This document shows, piece by piece, positions 1 through 11,131 of a DNA stretch of 47,474 nt. The position numbers and the translations under genes are program-made. Every line of letters starts with the position of its first letter. The first letter of the stretch is position 1. A model generated the notes under the pieces. The model did not search any database, was not told the DNA's origin, and saw only the letters and a list, made by a program, of their open reading frames with translations. The stretch is from the NCBI GenBank assembly GCA_030450335.1, contig JAKDIS010000003.1, positions 1 through 47,474 of the forward strand. The letters run 5' to 3'. Source of the stretch: Corynebacterium sp. (GTDB lineage: Bacteria > Actinomycetota > Actinomycetes > Mycobacteriales > Mycobacteriaceae).

Positions 1-239
1 GTCCGCTTCGGGGGATCGGGGGGAGTTGGTTCGCGCACCTGCGCGGACTGCTGGTAATATCTCCCGCGGGTAATCAGGTAGGCGGACCCACGTGCTCACG
101 CGTGCCCGCGAGCAATCCTGGTATATCACCCCCGGTACCGTGCGGATGTGCGACGGAGTCCACGGTTCCGGGAACTCCTGACATCCTCCATCGCACCGCC
201 TGACCCACAATCACGCGGCCCAAACCACGGGAGAGAACG
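1..239 (+). promoter_or_regulatory. atp operon upstream region
   Basis: No convincing coding sequence ends here: all three forward frames hit stops and none resembles AtpI. Two extended -10-like motifs are visible, TGGTAATAT at 52-60 and TGGTATATC at 119-127, but neither has a good -35 box at 16-18 bp. A purine-rich GGGAGAG at 229-235 is the only plausible ribosome binding site before atpB. Promoter assignment is a guess from motif shape. Confidence 0.3.
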
Positions 240-254
240 CTGAGCGTTACAACC

Positions 255-1061
255 TTGGCCATGAAGGGCGAATTCCACGCGCCTTCTATGGAGCATGAAT
301 TCTTCCCGGGGGAAGTGGATCCCAGCCAGCTCTGGTTCAGCGACTTCGCGAACGGCATCTTCGCAGTAGACCGCCTGATGGTCATCCGTCTTCTGATGAT
401 CGTCATCCTGGCGGCCTTTTTTCTGTATGCCTTCCGCAAGCCGAAGCTGATCCCGAGGGGTGCGCAGAACGTTGCAGAGTATGCGGTCGACTTCGTCCGC
501 ATCCACATCGCCGAGGAGATCCTGGGGAAGAAGGAGGGGCGTCGGTTCCTGCCGATCATCGCCACCATCTTCTTCGTGGTTCTCATCGGTAACCTGCCTG
601 CAGTCATTCCTGCACTGAACATCTCCGCCAACGCCAGGGTCGGCATGCCGATCGTGCTGGCGGCGGTGGCGTACATCGCCATGATCTACGCAGGTGCCAA
701 GCGTTACGGTTTCGGCAAGTTCGTGAAGTCCTCCGTGGTCATCCCGAACCTGCCGCCGTTGCTGCACGTGCTGGTCGTCCCGATCGAGTTCTTCTCCACC
801 TTCGTCCTGCGGCCGGTCACCCTGACCATCCGTCTCATGGCGAACATGCTGGCCGGCCACATTGTTCTCGTGCTGCTGTTCGGCGCCACGAACTTCTTCT
901 TCTGGCAGCTCAACGGCTGGACGCTGTTGGCCGGAGGAACGCTCGTCGCCGCACTGGCATTCACCTTGTTCGAGATGCTGATCATCTTCCTGCAGGCCTA
1001 CATCTTCAGCCTGCTGACGGCGGTCTACATCGAGCAGTCGCTGCACGCGGACGAGCACTGA
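255..1061 (+). CDS. atpB: ATP synthase F0 subunit a
   Basis: Membrane subunit a of F-type ATP synthase. It forms the two proton half-channels against the c-ring. The protein is hydrophobic with about five to six membrane segments, and the conserved segment LRPVTLTIRLMAN carries the essential arginine that faces the c-ring carboxylate. The C-terminal helix ends near YIFSLLTAVYIEQSLHADEH. It is the first gene of the atp operon. The start is uncertain: TTG at 255 or ATG at 261 opens MKGEFHAP, but the only good Shine-Dalgarno (GGGAGAG, 229-235) sits 4 nt before an in-frame CTG at 240, which would add five residues. Family assignment is secure; only the N-terminus is open. Confidence 0.96.
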   Translation: MAMKGEFHAPSMEHEFFPGEVDPSQLWFSDFANGIFAVDRLMVIRLLMIVILAAFFLYAFRKPKLIPRGAQNVAEYAVDFVRIHIAEEILGKKEGRRFLPIIATIFFVVLIGNLPAVIPALNISANARVGMPIVLAAVAYIAMIYAGAKRYGFGKFVKSSVVIPNLPPLLHVLVVPIEFFSTFVLRPVTLTIRLMANMLAGHIVLVLLFGATNFFFWQLNGWTLLAGGTLVAALAFTLFEMLIIFLQAYIFSLLTAVYIEQSLHADEH

Positions 1062-1081
1062 CCCCCGACATCCACACATAA

Positions 1082-1396
<315 letters not shown>

Positions 1397-1463
1397 TGTG
1401 CGGCGTCCCGCCCGCGGGACTCTGTGACAAGACCTTCACACTCAAGAGCGAAAGCTGGAGACT

Positions 1464-2021
1464 ATGACGAACTACCTCATTCTGGCAGCCGACGAGCTGC
1501 CTTTGGAGGAGCAGATCAACCCTCTGCTCCCCAAGTCGTATGACATCGTCTGGTCCCTTGTCAGCTTCATCATCATCTTCGTGATCTTCTGGAAGTTCGT
1601 TCTTCCCAAGGTCAAGCAGGTCATGGCTGACCGCACCGACCAGATCGAGGGTGGCATCGCACGTGCCGAGCAGGCACAGGACGAGGCCAAGGCCGCGCTG
1701 GAGAAGTACAACGCCCAGCTGGCCGAGGCACGCACCGAAGCCTCCCAGATTCGTGACGACGCCCGCTCCCAGGGTCAGAAGATCATCGCTGACATGAAGA
1801 CGCAGGCGACCGACGAATCCAACCGCATCATCGAGTCCGGCAACAAGCAGCTGCTCGCGCAGCGCGAGTCCGTCGTCTCCGATCTGCGTAAGGAGATGGG
1901 GGAGAACTCCATCAACCTCGCCGAGCGTCTGCTGGGCGACCAGCTCTCGGACGACGTCAAGCGTTCCGGTACGATCGACTCCTTCCTCGCTGATCTCGAC
2001 AGCGTCGGATCGGGGAAGTGA
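1464..2021 (+). CDS. atpF: ATP synthase F0 subunit b
   Basis: Peripheral stalk subunit of 185 residues that connects subunit a to the F1 head through delta. One membrane segment (about residues 28-48, rich in I, F and V) is followed by a long charged, alanine-rich amphipathic helix (about 55-150) typical of the dimeric stator. GGAGA lies just before ATG 1464. The stop overlaps a possible upstream GTG of atpH, so the two are translationally close. Unlike mycobacteria, where a b-type domain is fused to delta, no second b-type subunit or fusion is present here. Confidence 0.95.
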   Translation: MTNYLILAADELPLEEQINPLLPKSYDIVWSLVSFIIIFVIFWKFVLPKVKQVMADRTDQIEGGIARAEQAQDEAKAALEKYNAQLAEARTEASQIRDDARSQGQKIIADMKTQATDESNRIIESGNKQLLAQRESVVSDLRKEMGENSINLAERLLGDQLSDDVKRSGTIDSFLADLDSVGSGK

Positions 2022-2026
2022 GGCCC

Positions 2027-2845
2027 GTGCACGCAGCGAGCAGAACAACCCTGGACCAGCTGACTGAGTCGCTGGACGGTGCACTGTCCGGTGCAACCGA
2101 CACCGCCGCAGCCGGTGCTGCGACCGGTTCCGAGCTGTTCGAGGTCGCAGACCTCCTGGACAGCGACCGGTCACTGCGCACGGCGCTGGTGGACCAGACT
2201 GTTCCGGCCGACCGTCGCGCCGCACTGGCCGACGGGCTGCTGGCGGACAAGGTCTCCACGACTACCCGCGAGACTGTCTCGCAGGTCGTCACGGGCACCT
2301 GGTCCAACACCCGGGACCTGCGCCACGGGCTGGTCGAGCTGGGCCGCCGTGCCCTGCTGCGTGCAGCCCATGAGCAGGGTCAGAGCGAGAAGGTCGCCAC
2401 GGAGCTCTTCGACATTGCCCGTCTCCTCGAGCGGGAGCCGGAACTGGAGATGCTCCTGGCCGACCGTCTGGCGTCCGGAGAACGACGTCGGGAACTGCTG
2501 GCGAAGGTCCTCTACGGCCACGTCAGCGCCATCGCCGAAGCCCTCGCGCTTCAGGTGATCGGCCGTCCCGTCGCGCGTCCGGTCGAGGACCTTGACGCAC
2601 TGTGCGACTTCGCAGCCGGACTGGACGGACGCCGGGTAGCCCGCGTCCGTTCCGCCTCGGCTCTGTCGGAGGCACAGGAGCAGGCACTGGGTCAGAAGCT
2701 GGAGAAGATCTACGGTTCCGCGATGTCCGTCCATTCCGAGGTTGACACCAGCCTCCTCGGTGGAGCGGTCATCCGGGTCGGCGACGAAGTGATCGACGGA
2801 AGCACAGCTGGAAAGCTGGAGCGCATGCGTCGGGAATTCGCTTAG
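2027..2845 (+). CDS. atpH: ATP synthase F1 subunit delta
   Basis: Stator subunit delta (OSCP-like), which caps F1 and binds subunit b. The protein has 272 residues, much longer than the ~180 of most bacteria, and matches the long corynebacterial form. The C-terminal part has the diagnostic segment ending in [15 protein letters not shown] and [14 protein letters not shown] prefer GTG 2027 (MHAASRTT) because GGGGAAG at 2012-2018 lies 8 nt before it. GTG 2018, which overlaps the atpF stop by 4 nt, would sit on top of that site. It lies between atpF and atpA in the standard order. Confidence 0.93.
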   Translation: MHAASRTTLDQLTESLDGALSGATDTAAAGAATGSELFEVADLLDSDRSLRTALVDQTVPADRRAALADGLLADKVSTTTRETVSQVVTGTWSNTRDLRHGLVELGRRALLRAAHEQGQSEKVATELFDIARLLEREPELEMLLADRLASGERRRELLAKVLYGHVSAIAEALALQVIGRPVARPVEDLDALCDFAAGLDGRRVARVRSASALSEAQEQALGQKLEKIYGSAMSVHSEVDTSLLGGAVIRVGDEVIDGSTAGKLERMRREFA

Positions 2846-2916
2846 CCGGTCCGCGAACCGCGGTCGAGAAGATAATTCATGTAATGCTGGACGACGATAC
2901 CGAGAGCAGGAAGAAC

Positions 2917-4551
2917 ATGGCGGAGCTTACGATCTCCTCCGATGAGATCCGTAGCGCGATTGCGAACTACACCTCAAGCACTTCCGCGGAGGCCTCCCGT
3001 GAGGAGGTCGGCGTGGTTACGATGGCAGCGGACGGCATTGCCCAGGTTTCGGGCATGCCCTCCGTGATGACCAACGAGCTGCTTGAGTTCCCGGGCGGTC
3101 TCATCGGAGTCGCGCAGAACCTCGAGACCGATTCGATCGGTGTTGTGGTGCTGGGTAACTACGAGTCGCTGAAGGAAGGCGACGAAGTCAAGCGGACCGG
3201 CGATGTCCTGTCCGTCCCGGTGGGGGAGAACTTCCTCGGCCGGGTCATCAACCCCCTGGGTCAGCCCATCGACGGCCGCGGTGACATCGAGTCCACCGAG
3301 ACCCGCGCCCTGGAGCTGCAGGCACCGTCGGTGCTGCAGCGCCAGCCGGTGCACGAGCCGATGCAGACCGGCATCAAGGCCATCGACGCGATGACCCCGA
3401 TCGGCCGTGGCCAGCGTCAGCTGATCATCGGCGACCGCAAGACGGGTAAGACCTCCGTCTGCATCGACACCATCCTGAACCAGCGTGAGAACTGGGAGTC
3501 CGGTGACCCGAGCAAGCAGGTGCGTTGCATCTACGTTGCCATCGGTCAGAAGGGTTCCACGATCGCTTCGCTGCGGCAGACCCTCGAGGACCAGGGCGCC
3601 CTGGACTACACGACCATCGTGGCAGCCCCGGCCTCCGACTCCGCCGGCTTCAAGTGGCTGGCGCCGTTCTCCGCCGCCGCCCTGGGTCAGCAGTGGATGT
3701 ACGAGGGCAAGCACGTCCTCATCATCTTCGATGACCTGACCAAGCAGGCCGAGGCCTACCGCGCCATCTCCCTGCTGCTCCGTCGTCCGCCGGGCCGCGA
3801 GGCGTACCCCGGTGACGTCTTCTACCTGCACTCCCGTCTGCTGGAGCGTGCTGCGAAGCTGTCCGACGAGGAGGGCGCAGGTTCGATGACCGCGCTGCCG
3901 ATCATCGAGACCAAGGCCAATGACGTGGGTGCCTTCATCCCGACCAACGTCATCTCCATCACCGACGGCCAGGTCTTCCTGGAGTCCGACCTGTTCAACC
4001 AGGGCGTCCGGCCGGCCATCAACGTCGGTGTGTCCGTCTCCCGTGTCGGTGGCGACGCACAGACTAAGGGCATGAAGAAGGTCGCCGGTAACCTGCGACT
4101 GGACCTCGCCGCCTACCGTGACCTGGAGGCCTTCGCGGCCTTCGCGTCCGACCTGGACGAGTTCTCCAAGGCCCAGCTGGAGCGCGGCGAGCGTCTCGTC
4201 GAGCTGCTGAAGCAGAAGGAGACCCAGCCCCAGGCCGTCGAGGATCAGATGGTCTCCATCTTCCTCGCCGGTGAGGGTGAGTTCGACACGGTCCCCGTCG
4301 TCGACGTGCGCCGCTTCGAGTCGGAGCTGTGGGAGTACCTGCACGCCAACAACGCCGACGTCTACGAGCAGATCAACGGTGGCAAGCCGCTGTCGGACGA
4401 CTCCAAGAAGGCACTGGTCGCCGCGACCGGCGACTTCAAGCGTGGCTTCCAGTCCACGGACGGCACCCCGGTCATCAACGAGCCGGAGGCCCAGGCCCTG
4501 GCTGACGAGGATCTCGACCAGTCGCAGATCAGCGTCTCCCGCAAGAAGTAG
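2917..4551 (+). CDS. atpA: ATP synthase F1 subunit alpha
   Basis: Regulatory nucleotide-binding alpha subunit, 544 residues from ATG 2917 ([15 protein letters not shown]). Walker A GDRKTGKT lies at residues 172-179. The signature [14 protein letters not shown] and the C-terminal helical domain are present. An ATG at 2884 is in frame, but it would add 11 residues with no family counterpart, and AGGAAG lies just before 2917. With AtpD it forms the alpha3-beta3 hexamer. It shares the operon with atpH (71 bp upstream) and atpG (61 bp downstream). Confidence 0.97.
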   Translation: MAELTISSDEIRSAIANYTSSTSAEASREEVGVVTMAADGIAQVSGMPSVMTNELLEFPGGLIGVAQNLETDSIGVVVLGNYESLKEGDEVKRTGDVLSVPVGENFLGRVINPLGQPIDGRGDIESTETRALELQAPSVLQRQPVHEPMQTGIKAIDAMTPIGRGQRQLIIGDRKTGKTSVCIDTILNQRENWESGDPSKQVRCIYVAIGQKGSTIASLRQTLEDQGALDYTTIVAAPASDSAGFKWLAPFSAAALGQQWMYEGKHVLIIFDDLTKQAEAYRAISLLLRRPPGREAYPGDVFYLHSRLLERAAKLSDEEGAGSMTALPIIETKANDVGAFIPTNVISITDGQVFLESDLFNQGVRPAINVGVSVSRVGGDAQTKGMKKVAGNLRLDLAAYRDLEAFAAFASDLDEFSKAQLERGERLVELLKQKETQPQAVEDQMVSIFLAGEGEFDTVPVVDVRRFESELWEYLHANNADVYEQINGGKPLSDDSKKALVAATGDFKRGFQSTDGTPVINEPEAQALADEDLDQSQISVSRKK

Positions 4552-4612
4552 CGCGGGGAACTTAAACGATGACTGCACAGACCGAGTACACAGAAGAAGG
4601 GAGGTAGCAGCG

Positions 4613-7044
<2,432 letters not shown>

Positions 7045-7056
7045 GGGGTCACGCAC

Positions 7057-7431
7057 ATGGCTGAGATTGCCGCTGAACTGGTGGCCGTGGAGCGGATGCT
7101 GTGGTCGGGTAAGGCCACCTCCGTCACCGCACAGACCACCGAGGGCGAGATCGGCGTGCTCCCCGGTCACGAGCCGCTGCTCGGCCAGTTGGTCGACAAC
7201 GGTGTCGTGGTCATCCGGACCACCGAGGGTGAGACCTTCGTCGCCGCGGTACAGGGCGGTTTCCTGTCCGTGTCCACGTCGAAGATCACCATCCTCGCCG
7301 ACTCCGCGCTGTGGGCCCACGAGGTCGACACCGCCGAGGCCGAGGCGCGCGTCCGCGACGCCTCGACCGACGAGGAGCGAGAGCTGGCGCAGTCCGAACT
7401 TCGCGCCGTGAAGCGTCTGCAGGAGAGCTGA
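7057..7431 (+). CDS. atpC: ATP synthase F1 subunit epsilon
   Basis: Epsilon subunit of 124 residues that couples the rotor to the c-ring and can inhibit ATP hydrolysis. The N-terminal beta-sandwich (about residues 1-85) contains the family motif [17 protein letters not shown] short helical C-terminal part (about 86-124) follows. AAGGGG lies before ATG 7057, 12 bp after atpD. It is the last gene of the operon and is followed directly by a hairpin terminator at 7451. Confidence 0.95.
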   Translation: MAEIAAELVAVERMLWSGKATSVTAQTTEGEIGVLPGHEPLLGQLVDNGVVVIRTTEGETFVAAVQGGFLSVSTSKITILADSALWAHEVDTAEAEARVRDASTDEERELAQSELRAVKRLQES

Positions 7432-7450
7432 CAGCCGCTCCAGCCTGCCG

Positions 7451-7492
7451 CCGGGCCGGCCACCTCTTCACCGAGGTGGCCGGCCCGGTTTT
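7451..7492 (+). terminator. Rho-independent terminator of the atp operon
   Basis: A perfect 16-bp stem (arms 7451-7466 and 7473-7488, CCGGGCCGGCCACCTC and its complement) closes a 6-nt loop TTCACC and is followed by TTTT. It lies 20 bp after the atpC stop and is the best intrinsic terminator in the window. Confidence 0.92.
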
Positions 7493-7545
7493 CGTCGTGC
7501 GTGCACCTGCGCGCCCGGACCGGCGGCTCGGCTTGCCTATTCCTT

Positions 7546-7574
7546 TTGGTACTGCCCCTGAACGACGGTAATAT
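7546..7574 (+). promoter_or_regulatory. Sigma-A type promoter of the DUF2550-nucS group
   Basis: TTGGTA at 7546-7551 and TAATAT at 7569-7574 are separated by exactly 17 bp. The predicted transcript start is near 7581, giving a leader of about 75 nt before GTG 7657. It follows the atp terminator, so it opens a new transcription unit. Confidence 0.6.
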
Positions 7575-7656
7575 CGACGAAAAGTTCTAAGGCGCGACCC
7601 CGCCGGCCCGGATGACCACCGTGCGGAGGGATCGCGACCGAGAAGGGGCGTGACTG

Positions 7657-8112
7657 GTGCTGTTGAACATTCTGATTACCGTCGTGGTGATCGCACTCGC
7701 ATGTGGCGTGATAATCGCCGGCGCGAGATTCCTCACCCTCCGCAGTCGGGGCATCCCCGTGGTGGTCAGAAGCCTTCCCAACCAGGACGGGCGGCACTGG
7801 CGCCACGGGGTTCTTGTATACGGCAGCGGTATCGCCCGGGTGTACAAGCTGCGCTCCGTGCGTCCGGAGTCGGACCTGCAGCTCAACCGGCACCACACCG
7901 AGATCACCGACCGGCGCATCATCACCGACCGTGAGTCGGCCTTCCTGGAGCCCGAGCTTCACGTGATGACGTTGGAGGACGGGGCCAAGACCTGGGAGGT
8001 CGCCCTGGACGATGCGGGGGACACGGCCCTGGTGTCGTGGCTGGAGTCGGCACCTTCGGAGCGGATGATTCGCTCGGACCTGCGCACGGTGAGGAAACGG
8101 GGCATACGGTAG
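7657..8112 (+). CDS. DUF2550 membrane-anchored protein
   Basis: Actinobacterial protein of unknown function, 151 residues. One N-terminal membrane segment (about residues 3-22, [16 protein letters not shown]) is followed by a basic patch and a soluble beta-rich domain with [13 protein letters not shown] and [11 protein letters not shown] motifs. The position after atpC and the length match the DUF2550 protein found behind the atp operon in mycobacteria (Rv1312-like, from memory). GTG 7657 has AAGGGG 8 nt upstream. The TAG stop at 8110 also begins the probable -10 of nucS. Role unknown; location next to ATP synthase does not prove a link. Confidence 0.85.
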   Translation: MLLNILITVVVIALACGVIIAGARFLTLRSRGIPVVVRSLPNQDGRHWRHGVLVYGSGIARVYKLRSVRPESDLQLNRHHTEITDRRIITDRESAFLEPELHVMTLEDGAKTWEVALDDAGDTALVSWLESAPSERMIRSDLRTVRKRGIR

Positions 8113-8115
8113 CCT
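8110..8115 (+). promoter_or_regulatory. -10 element of nucS, overlapping a stop codon
   Basis: TAGCCT ends 7 nt before ATG 8123 and no Shine-Dalgarno lies between, the pattern of a leaderless transcript. Its first three bases are the stop codon of the DUF2550 gene. Confidence 0.45.
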
Positions 8116-8122
8116 GTCCCTC

Positions 8123-8824
8123 ATGCGTTTGGTCATCTGCCGCTGCTCCGTCGACTACGAGGGGCGCCTCGCGGCCCATCTCCCGGAAGCTGACCGTCTG
8201 GTCATGGTGAAGGCGGACGGCTCGGTGAGCATCCACGCCGACGACCGTGCCTACAAGCCGTTGAACTGGATGACGCCGCCGTGCACGCTCAGCGTCGCCG
8301 AGGGCGACGACGTCCCCGACGAGCTGTCGGAGCAGGGCGTGACGGCGGTGTGGACGGTGGAGAACCCGAAGAAGGAACGCCTGACCATCAAGATCGGCAC
8401 GGTCTACTCCGACACCTCCCACGAGCTCGGTGAAGATCCGGGCCTGGTCAAGGACGGTGTGGAGTCGCACCTGCAGGAGCTGCTCGCCGAGCAGATCGAC
8501 ATCCTGGGGGAGGGCTACACCCTGGTGCGCCGGGAGTACCCGACCGCGATCGGGCCGATCGACATCCTCTCCCGCGACGCCGACGGTGCGGCCGTCGCCG
8601 TGGAGATCAAGCGGCGCGGTGGCATCGACGGGGTGGAGCAGCTCAGCCGGTACGTGGAGCTGCTCAACCGGGACGAGCTCCTGGCCCCGGTGCAGGGTGT
8701 CTTCGCCGCCCAGGAGATCAAGCCCCAGGCCAAGACCCTGGCCGAGGACCGTGGCTTCCGCTGCGTCACCCTGGACTACCAGGCGATGCGCGGGGTGGAG
8801 TCCGACGAGCTCCGCCTGTTCTGA
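8123..8824 (+). CDS. nucS: Mismatch-specific endonuclease NucS/EndoMS
   Basis: Endonuclease of the MutS/MutL-independent mismatch repair pathway of actinobacteria and archaea; it cuts both strands at mismatched bases. The protein has 233 residues. The N-terminal dimerisation and DNA-binding domain includes NWMTPP near residue 49. The C-terminal nuclease domain has D147 in GPIDIL and E161-x-K163 in VEIKRRGG, the PD-(D/E)XK metal site. The extreme C-terminus ELRLF fits the short beta-clamp binding peptide described for bacterial NucS. The gene probably starts leaderless at ATG 8123. Confidence 0.95.
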   Translation: MRLVICRCSVDYEGRLAAHLPEADRLVMVKADGSVSIHADDRAYKPLNWMTPPCTLSVAEGDDVPDELSEQGVTAVWTVENPKKERLTIKIGTVYSDTSHELGEDPGLVKDGVESHLQELLAEQIDILGEGYTLVRREYPTAIGPIDILSRDADGAAVAVEIKRRGGIDGVEQLSRYVELLNRDELLAPVQGVFAAQEIKPQAKTLAEDRGFRCVTLDYQAMRGVESDELRLF

Positions 8825-8844
8825 CGTAGGCCGGGAGCGGGTCG

Positions 8845-9156
8845 ATGCCGAGACGCAACAGGAGGGACGCGACCCCGTCGCGCGGGCTGCCGCGCGACGG
8901 TGGGTCCTACCTGGGCACCCGGCGTGAGGACGCGCCGTCCTGGGCGGGCGGGACGTCCGGCTGGACGGAGAGTTACCTGGTTCGACGGATCGGCCCGAAG
9001 GCGGCGGTGAAGTACTACGTCTGCCCGGGCTGCAACCAGAACATCCCGCCGGGGGTGGCGCACATCGTCGCCTGGCCGGACTCGCACCGCGGTGGCGACG
9101 ACCGGCGTCACTGGCACTCCGGGTGTTGGGAGCGGAGGCGTACGGGGCGGCGCTAA
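8845..9156 (+). CDS. Small conserved protein with putative zinc site
   Basis: 103 residues, very basic at both ends (RRNRR start, RRRTGRR end). The central part holds C60-P-G-C63, H73, H81 and H89-W-H91-x-x-C94, a plausible Cys2His2 or HNH-like zinc-binding arrangement. GGGAG precedes ATG 8845, 20 bp after nucS. Related actinobacterial proteins are often annotated only as hypothetical or as ATP/GTP-binding, without visible nucleotide motifs; none is visible here either. The TAA stop at 9154 overlaps the -10 of the next gene. The constant position after nucS would suggest a nucleic-acid role, but that is inference. Confidence 0.72.
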   Translation: MPRRNRRDATPSRGLPRDGGSYLGTRREDAPSWAGGTSGWTESYLVRRIGPKAAVKYYVCPGCNQNIPPGVAHIVAWPDSHRGGDDRRHWHSGCWERRRTGRR

Positions 9157-9159
9157 GAT
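9154..9159 (+). promoter_or_regulatory. -10 element of the thioredoxin-TPR gene, overlapping a stop codon
   Basis: TAAGAT ends 8 nt before ATG 9168; no ribosome binding site follows, so the transcript is probably leaderless. The TAA is also the stop of the upstream zinc-protein gene. Confidence 0.5.
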
Positions 9160-9167
9160 GGGGCGCC

Positions 9168-10172
9168 ATGACGACACCGAACCATCCGGGACAGCATCAA
9201 CAGGGCGGCGCGGCGGCCCCGAACCGTTTCGCGGCCGGCGCCGTGGACCTCGGGGCGGTCAAGGAGTCCGCCGACCAACGCCAGCGGGCGGCGGAAAGGT
9301 CGAGGCAGGAGGCCGAGTCGGGGGCGCGCATCGCCCGTAGTGCGGCGGTGACGCCGGAGAGTTTCGAGCAGGACCTGGTGGTGCGCTCCACCCAGGTCGC
9401 GGTGATCCTGCTGCTGGGCAGTCCGCGTGCCGAGGGGTGCGCGGAGATGTCCGCCGAATTCACCCGACTGGCTGAGGCGCAGGACGCCTCCGGCGCCCCC
9501 GTGCAGTGGGTCTTCCGCGAGGTTGACGTGGACACCACCCCGGAGATCGCCCAGGCGCTGCAGGTGCAGGCCGTGCCCACGGTGCTGGCGCTGGCCGGCG
9601 GACGTCCGTTGACGAACTTCGAGGGCGTGCAGCCCGCCGAGCAGATCGCGCAGTTCGTGGACGCCGTCGTGCGCGCCGTGGACGGTCGGCTGCCGGGGCT
9701 GCCGGAGTCCGACGGTAGCGAAGACGCCGGTGCCGGCGCTGACGGCCTTGACGCCACCGACGGGGGAGAGGACGCCGTCGACCCGCGCTTCGAGCGCGCC
9801 GGCGTCCTGCTGGACGGCGAGGACTACGCCGGGGCGGTCGCGGTCTACGACGAGATCATCGCGAACCCTGGCGCAGACCCCGCCGCGGAGCCGGAGGCCG
9901 TGCAGGAACTGGTGGCGGAGGCGCGTGCCGCCCGCGTGACGGCACTGCTGCTGGAGCGTTCGGCGCAGGGGGCGTCCGACGAGGTCGACGACCTGCTGCT
10001 GGCCGGTGAGCGGGTGCAGGCCTTCGACACCCTCATCGAGCGCATCAGGACCAGCGCCGGCGACGAGCGCGACGCCGCGCGCAGCCGGCTGCTGGAGATC
10101 TTCGCCATGTACGACACCGCCGATGCCGAGGTCATCGCGGCGCGTACCCGCATGGCCTCGGCACTGTTCTGA
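9168..10172 (+). CDS. Thioredoxin-TPR co-chaperone, CnoX/YbbN type
   Basis: 334 residues. A glutamine- and alanine-rich N-terminus is followed by a thioredoxin fold (about 60-170) with the cis-proline motif VQAVPTVLAL and then an acidic linker and TPR-like helices (about 205-334). The active-site region reads SPRAEGCAEM, so only the second cysteine of CxxC is left and it cannot act as a normal disulfide reductase. This matches the YbbN family and the mycobacterial Rv1324-type protein, thought to hold unfolded clients for chaperonins (family knowledge). Start at ATG 9168 (MTTPNHPG) is preferred over an upstream in-frame GTG because the -10 element lies between them. Confidence 0.85.
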   Translation: MTTPNHPGQHQQGGAAAPNRFAAGAVDLGAVKESADQRQRAAERSRQEAESGARIARSAAVTPESFEQDLVVRSTQVAVILLLGSPRAEGCAEMSAEFTRLAEAQDASGAPVQWVFREVDVDTTPEIAQALQVQAVPTVLALAGGRPLTNFEGVQPAEQIAQFVDAVVRAVDGRLPGLPESDGSEDAGAGADGLDATDGGEDAVDPRFERAGVLLDGEDYAGAVAVYDEIIANPGADPAAEPEAVQELVAEARAARVTALLLERSAQGASDEVDDLLLAGERVQAFDTLIERIRTSAGDERDAARSRLLEIFAMYDTADAEVIAARTRMASALF

Positions 10173-10227
10173 GGTGGGTGGGGCCGGTGGACCCCTGATC
10201 CACCACGGCGCGGCACGGTAGGGCACG

Positions 10228-11094
10228 ATGGAGGACGTGAACGACACCATCATCTCCTCACCCGCCACCGCCGACGCCCTCGACGAGGACCTCGTCCTCG
10301 ACCTGCGCGAGGTGACCATCGTCCGCGACGGACGCCATGTCCTGCACCCGGTGACCTGGCAGGTCGAGGTCGACGAGCGGTGGATCATCATCGGTCCGAA
10401 CGGGGCGGGCAAGACCTCCCTGCTGACCATCGCCGGGGCGCGCCAGTACCCCTCGTCCGGCACCGCCCGGATCGTGGGGGAGACCCTGGGCAAGACGGAC
10501 GTGCGCGAGCTGCGCACCGCGGTGGGCATGTCGTCGGCCGCGGTGGCCCACCAGGTGCCCGGCGGGGAGAAGGTCCTCGACCTGGTGATCTCCGCCGGCT
10601 ACGACGTGATGGGCCGCTGGCGTGAACGCTACGACCGGGGTGATGAACTGCGTGCCATGGAGATCCTGGAGCAGATGGGTGCGCTGCACCTGGGGGAGCA
10701 GACCTGGGAGACGCTGAGCGAGGGCGAGCGTAAACGCGTGCTGATCGCGCGTGCCCTGATGACCGACCCTGAACTGCTGCTGCTCGACGAGCCGGGCGCA
10801 GGCCTGGACCTGGGTGGGCGTGAGGACCTGGTGCGCATGCTCGGGGAGCTGGCGGAGGACCCGGACGCCCCTGCGACGGTGATGGTGACCCACCACGTCG
10901 AGGAGATCCCCCCGGGATTCACCCACGGCATGATCCTCGACGAGGGCAGGGTGGTCGCCCAGGGGCTGCTGGAGGACGTGATGACCTCCGAGAACCTGAC
11001 CCGGGCGTACCACCAGCCGATCTCGTTGTCCTTCGACGACGGGCGCTACTTCGCGCGCAGGGCACGCACCGGGGGAAGCCACCGGGCACGCTGA
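10228..11094 (+). CDS. Stand-alone ABC ATPase
   Basis: 288 residues with a single nucleotide-binding domain: Walker A GPNGAGKTS, signature LSEGERKRV, Walker B LLLLDEPGAGLD and switch histidine in VTHHVEE. No permease gene is adjacent, so the partner is unknown. It resembles YlmA/ModF-like orphan ATPases of Gram-positive bacteria. ATG 10228 is used; GTG 10240 is an alternative start. A weak TAGGGC lies at 10219-10224. The C-terminal tail is basic (FARRARTGGSHRAR). Confidence 0.86.
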   Translation: MEDVNDTIISSPATADALDEDLVLDLREVTIVRDGRHVLHPVTWQVEVDERWIIIGPNGAGKTSLLTIAGARQYPSSGTARIVGETLGKTDVRELRTAVGMSSAAVAHQVPGGEKVLDLVISAGYDVMGRWRERYDRGDELRAMEILEQMGALHLGEQTWETLSEGERKRVLIARALMTDPELLLLDEPGAGLDLGGREDLVRMLGELAEDPDAPATVMVTHHVEEIPPGFTHGMILDEGRVVAQGLLEDVMTSENLTRAYHQPISLSFDDGRYFARRARTGGSHRAR

Positions 11095-11131
11095 GGGCCA
11101 GGAACCGGCCCACACGACTATGGTGGAGGAC

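Noticed and set aside
4271..4612. Open extension upstream of atpG
   Set aside because: It overlaps atpA in another frame. ATG 4613 has a ribosome binding site and the conserved gamma N-terminus.
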